Part shown: positions 60,901 through 64,000 of the stretch, one piece after another
Layout of the letters: every line of letters begins with the position of its first letter
Position numbering within the stretch: position 1 is the first letter of the stretch
Origin: Allacma fusca
Taxonomy: Eukaryota > Arthropoda > Collembola > Symphypleona > Sminthuridae
Direction of reading: 5' to 3'
DNA: 64,000 nt
Assembly (NCBI GenBank): GCA_947179485.1
Contig: OX359246.1
Span: 39,597,632 to 39,661,631, forward strand
Position numbers and translations under genes: made by a program
Notes under the pieces: model-generated
What the model saw: the letters and a program-made list of their open reading frames with translations, nothing else
Told to the model about the DNA's origin: nothing
Databases searched by the model: none

Positions 60901-63200
60901 TGTTTACAATTATTACTCCAGTTTGTTTTTACCTTGCAGTTGCCTAATTATTATAGATTGCTTCCTGTATCTATATTTAATTAATTATATATACATAAGC
61001 CTTAAATTTTCCACTCATTTTGCCCCTTCACCAACAAAAACGGTTGGAGAAACTCACCCGCCGAATCTTCAGGGAAAGCAACTTTCACTGTGACGTTGAG
61101 CCTCCATAGAGCGAGAAGAACCAAATATGAGTAGGTAGTATTCGTTGTCAAAAGAAGAACTACATCATGAGCTTGCATCCCTTCCCTGTAAAAGGCTGAG
61201 GCTAGGGATCTAGTCTTAGGTTCGATTTCTCCATATGTAATCACGACTTTGGTGGAGGCATCTCTCTGTGGAGTGTTCAAGCTTGAGTTAATGTCATTTT
61301 TTGAATATATGCAATAAATTATTTATATGCTCTATAAATAATTATATTTATCAGAGATACTCTTGGGTTAAAAGATTTTTCTTTAAAGGAAATATTCAAT
61401 CTTAACAAAATTTATAAATCCTAAATCCGCTATATTGCTCTTTGACATCTAGTGCTTTTATGAAAGTCCTTGAAATTTATGCGTATTAAATTTCCAAAGA
61501 AAATTTAATCTGAACATCCATCTGTATACTGCCTTTTTGAGGAGAATTCATTCCAAGAGAAATTTATTTGTGTGGATAAAAATATTGTATTGTAGGATAT
61601 CTGCTTACTGGAGCGGATAAAATTAAAATCGGTATTTCAGTTATGATGTTCTGGAAGTGATTGTAATAGAATTGTATCGTTCAAAATAGTATTAGTATAA
61701 GCGTATGGGTTTAACTTAACGACTGAGCCTCCACAACCAATTTTTAAGTGTCCAATTTTATTACTTATGAAAAATAGTCAGACATTGCGGAACTATGGAA
61801 ATGGAGCAGACAGACCCTTGTCTGTAGTTTCGTACAGTGCATAATTTACGGGAGGAAATATGTTTTACATACACTTCACTCCGTATCACCAAACAACTTC
61901 AATGTTACTACATTGTGTAAAGGACAATTATTTGGCTTTATAACCTTACGTTGATTCTCGTTAATTTTCGACGATTCTCGCTAAATAATTTACAGAGAGT
62001 AGTTCTACACATGCAGGGCTACTTGAATATTTGGTTGCATTTTTGGGATTTACATTTTTTGGATAAAAAAAATATTTTCTCTGGGTATTCGAATTATATT
62101 GGAATTTTATTCAGGTATTTAAATAAATCGGAAGTGGAATTTTTATTTTGAAAAACTAATAGATTGCAAATCGGATTGGTATTCTTGTTTGGTATTGATA
62201 TTCGATATCATATCCATAATTTAAGAATACACCATCCTTCCTGCTTACGACGATTCTAATTTATTACCTTTAAGAGCTTGTCATTTTCAGAATCAAGTTT
62301 TTCCAATTAACTCCAACTTTATTGTCTGATGAAGGTACATATATACGTATCTACATATATGATTGCTACCGAAAGCTCGCAAAAATTAAGCTTTAACTCT
62401 ACGGAAACTCCAGAGAAACCAATGACATACATATACATTCACAAATAATTATCTTCCCTCTTAAAGTTGCTTATTGAGATTTGCACAACTTCCAGTTATT
62501 TTTGTACGCAAGTAAATCATTTTGCTCTTAACGGACGATGTATTTTGTGCTTTACAGGCATGCCATTTTAGTTATCATGTGTTATCAAGTACAAGTTTTT
62601 CTAAGCAAAAAAGCTAAAAAGTACTTTATCTTCCACAAAACTGAATTTACAATCTCAACCTGAGCTGGCGGGCCGATTTGGCCTTGACCCCATTCAAGAA
62701 GATTATGTAAAATTAGGAAGAGTTTTAATGTAGTGAAACTTTTTATATGGAAGCGATATATGTAACTTTCAAATAGCAATTTAAACCAGTTGTGTACATC
62801 TTATATTGAGAATGGAACTCTTTAAAAAACTCACCAGCCACACAAAATCTTCATTATTCTTCTCAATGACCTTGTCAATGTATCCCTTAATAAATTTCCA
62901 AATAGAAATATTAGGAATAGGCTTCCGATACTGATTGTAGGGTGAAATGACAATTCCTTTTTTGACTCGCAACAGCGACCCCGGAAGAGCGCTATTATTT
63001 TTATTCTCCGGACTTTGATTCTCATCCGTCGGAGCTGGAGCGACCGTTAGTTGCTTATGATAACCATTAGTTTTGATGATGTCTACATCTTTCACTAAAT
63101 CCCCAGGATTGACCATAATGAATTTGGCATCTGTCACGGACGCTGTCGGGGCATTGTCAGACGTGGTGACAACGGCGAGATTGGAATTCCTACAGCCCAT
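57843..63200 (-). CDS. ANL-superfamily acyl-CoA synthetase, 4-coumarate-CoA ligase/luciferase-like, complete, 9 exons
   Basis: This is the gene span; exons are listed separately. Joined exons give 1,899 nt, 632 residues plus stop, with all phases consistent. Family members activate a carboxylic acid as acyl-AMP and transfer it to CoA; luciferases also oxidise the adenylate. Visible motifs: AMP-binding loop TVGTSGQSKG (275-284), YVLTE (414-418) where YGxTE is usual, TGD (502-504) with the ribose-binding aspartate D504, hinge arginine R519 in GRLNE, and the catalytic lysine K611 in KNKDGKISR. The start is ATG at 63200, with an in-frame TAA shortly upstream. The first about 85 residues exceed the usual family N-terminus and start MGCRNS. 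The C-terminus is NLRG, so there is no SKL-type peroxisomal signal. Substrate cannot be told from sequence. The gene converges on the RhoGAP. Confidence 0.93.
58082..58247 (-). CDS. Acyl-CoA synthetase exon 8: C-terminal lid
   Basis: 166 nt after gtgtggttag, donor t|gtaagg. It encodes ISPSELESVLLDHPDVTECA followed by VVGVPDNNSGAV, the conserved lid domain. Phase 0 in, phase 1 out. Confidence 0.92.
58248..58839 (-). other. Acyl-CoA synthetase intron 7
   Basis: 592 bp with GTAAGT donor and GGTTAG acceptor; nothing else seen. Confidence 0.85.
58840..58912 (-). CDS. Acyl-CoA synthetase exon 7: hinge region
   Basis: 73 nt after tgcatttcag, ending tac|gtaagt. It encodes YFDTNGIIYVIGRLNEVFK and CDGRY, including the hinge where the C-terminal lid rotates between half reactions. 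Confidence 0.92.
59144..59345 (-). CDS. Acyl-CoA synthetase exon 6: TGD motif
   Basis: 202 nt after aattttaaag, ending gg|gtaaat. It encodes GKENQIGMLSCYSSAKVIDP, SGELCFRTHSIMRGYV and NGWIHTGDCG. The aspartate binds the AMP ribose in the family. Confidence 0.9.
59556..59971 (-). CDS. Acyl-CoA synthetase exon 5: central AMP-binding domain
   Basis: 416 nt after ctcacacag, ending g|gtacgt. It encodes MPMRIYHLSGVIWPIASIIQ, YVPGTLCGFPSFVVTLALKL, SVVTSGETINSSGLEKLKL and VDVSYVLTELLSVTS. The motif usually written YGxTE reads YVLTE, losing its glycine. Confidence 0.92.
60116..60257 (-). CDS. Acyl-CoA synthetase exon 4: AMP-binding P-loop
   Basis: 142 nt after caaaatgcag. It includes IIFIPCTVGTSGQSKGALHT, the signature loop, then HKTLVAGFMQ. 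The proline usual before the lysine is a serine here, which the family pattern permits. The donor gg|gtactg is weak but is the only one that gives phase 2 into exon 5. Confidence 0.88.
60484..60666 (-). CDS. Acyl-CoA synthetase exon 3
   Basis: 183 nt after acaaccatag, ending a|gtgagt. It encodes DVLQRRISESNAQYLVCDD, corresponding to the family's substrate-independent helix and strand before the AMP loop, and ends EFFKDSGD. Phase 1 at both ends. Confidence 0.9.
61058..61265 (-). CDS. Acyl-CoA synthetase exon 2
   Basis: 208 nt after ctccacag, ending g|gtgagt. It encodes RDASTKVVITYGEIEPKTRS followed by LASAFYREGMQAHDVVLLL, the TYxEL-type helix and first Rossmann-like strands. Phase 0 in, phase 1 out. 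Confidence 0.9.
61266..62834 (-). other. Acyl-CoA synthetase intron 1
   Basis: 1.57 kb, AT-rich, GTGAGT donor and CCACAG acceptor; nothing coding seen. Confidence 0.85.
62835..63200 (-). CDS. Acyl-CoA synthetase exon 1: N-terminal extension and domain start
   Basis: 122 codons from ATG, ending ctg|gtgagt in phase 0. Residues 1-10 are MGCRNSNLAV. Glycine 2, cysteine 3 and serine 6 match an N-myristoylation plus palmitoylation signal. A hydrophilic stretch (APAPTDENQSPENKNNS) follows, then IVISPYNQYRKPIPNISIWK, where the ordinary family N-terminus begins, and NNEDFVWL. Confidence 0.88.
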
Positions 63201-64000
63201 ATTTATTTAATTACATGCACAACAAGCTACGGAGTCACTACAAGTCTATAGCAAAACCGAACGAACTATTTCCTCGGGATTACATGGTGTCACTCCATAG
63301 ATGCACAAATTTGCAAACAAGTTACAATTCCTCCAGCAATTCTCTCTGCAATGTCCAGATTTCACCGGAATGTTCTTCTTTTCAAATATCCCTTGGCTAT
63401 TTACTCCATTCCCACGCTCCAAGGGAAAGCAGTATATTTACACTTGCTATATCTATCTCAGAGTAAGGTTCCTCGTCAAATGTCGTCTATAATGCCTGGA
63501 ACCAAATGAAGCCGAAACACGTATACGTAGCTTAACTACTATGTAAATATGGGAGACCTTCCTTTGCATTAGCACACTGGACTCAAATCCAATACTGACA
63601 CTGTGAGGTACATTTATGTACTTTCTATACATACAAGTACAGAGGCAGCCTTCCAAAGGATTTGAAATGCAAATCAATAGGAAAATAGCCCCAAGTTTCC
63701 ATTTTACTAAAATTCAAGGTCCGTGGAGAATACCTTGTTCTTCCTAATGGCCAAATCAGAAATCAATATTTAACAGTTTTGGCCCAATGTTTACTTATTA
63801 AAGCAACTGATTTGGCTTTCATAAATCTAACCAATTTCTAACTCCTTTGTTATCAAAATTCTGGGATCTATGTATCTTTAAAGGAGCAATACTTTAAAAA
63901 AAATTTAGACTCTTTCTCAATCAAACACATCACAGATGCTTCTATCAGCAAAAAAAAGGCTTGAGGATTCAACGTCGGAGGAATAGGACAGAAAGGCCCA
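63201..64000. other. Upstream flank of the acyl-CoA synthetase
   Basis: About 800 bp containing 5'UTR and possibly promoter. No clear TATA box or upstream coding exon was recognised; short frames on both strands look random. Confidence 0.5.

Overview
The window is eukaryotic: AT-rich, dense in microsatellites, with intron-split genes that use GT-AG junctions. Splice phases, low-complexity S/N/Q-rich protein sequence and the gene families suggest an arthropod, possibly a copepod such as a sea louse. The organism is an inference and cannot be settled from the sequence alone.

Two convergent protein-coding genes can be assembled exon by exon. (1) On the + strand, 23246-55357, lies an ARHGAP21/23-type Rho GTPase-activating protein (Drosophila RhoGAP19D class). 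Seventeen exons join in one continuous frame of 2,099 residues plus stop: PDZ domain (three exons), a 650-codon low-complexity exon with polyglutamine, a PH domain, a RhoGAP domain with its arginine finger, and a long S/T-rich tail ending in a class I PDZ ligand (ESHV). The first coding exon(s) upstream of 23246 were not found. (2) On the - strand, 63200-57843, lies a complete nine-exon ANL-superfamily acyl-CoA synthetase (4-coumarate-CoA ligase/luciferase-like) of 632 residues. It has an unusual N-terminal extension that begins with a dual-acylation type signal (MGCxxS).

Layout: 1-23245 holds no supportable exon and is filled with CT/GA, GT/CA, GTAT and trinucleotide microsatellites; it is probably 5' intron or upstream sequence of the RhoGAP. 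23246-41102 holds the PDZ exons, separated by introns of 2.3, 11.6 and 3.6 kb. The 11.6-kb intron contains an unexplained 194-codon reading frame (34366-34950) with its own TATA-like box and poly(A) signal, and a donor in phase with exon 4. 41103-55357 is the compact exon-dense part of the RhoGAP; its intron 7 carries an 863-bp hAT-like transposon with a perfect 8-bp target duplication. 55358-57842 is 3'UTR plus convergent intergenic sequence with one coding-like block on the - strand. 57843-63200 is the synthetase, and 63201-64000 its upstream flank.

The two genes have no obvious functional link. The RhoGAP is predicted to switch off Rho-family GTPases at membrane or junction scaffolds; the synthetase is predicted to make acyl-CoA (or a related adenylate product), possibly at membranes.
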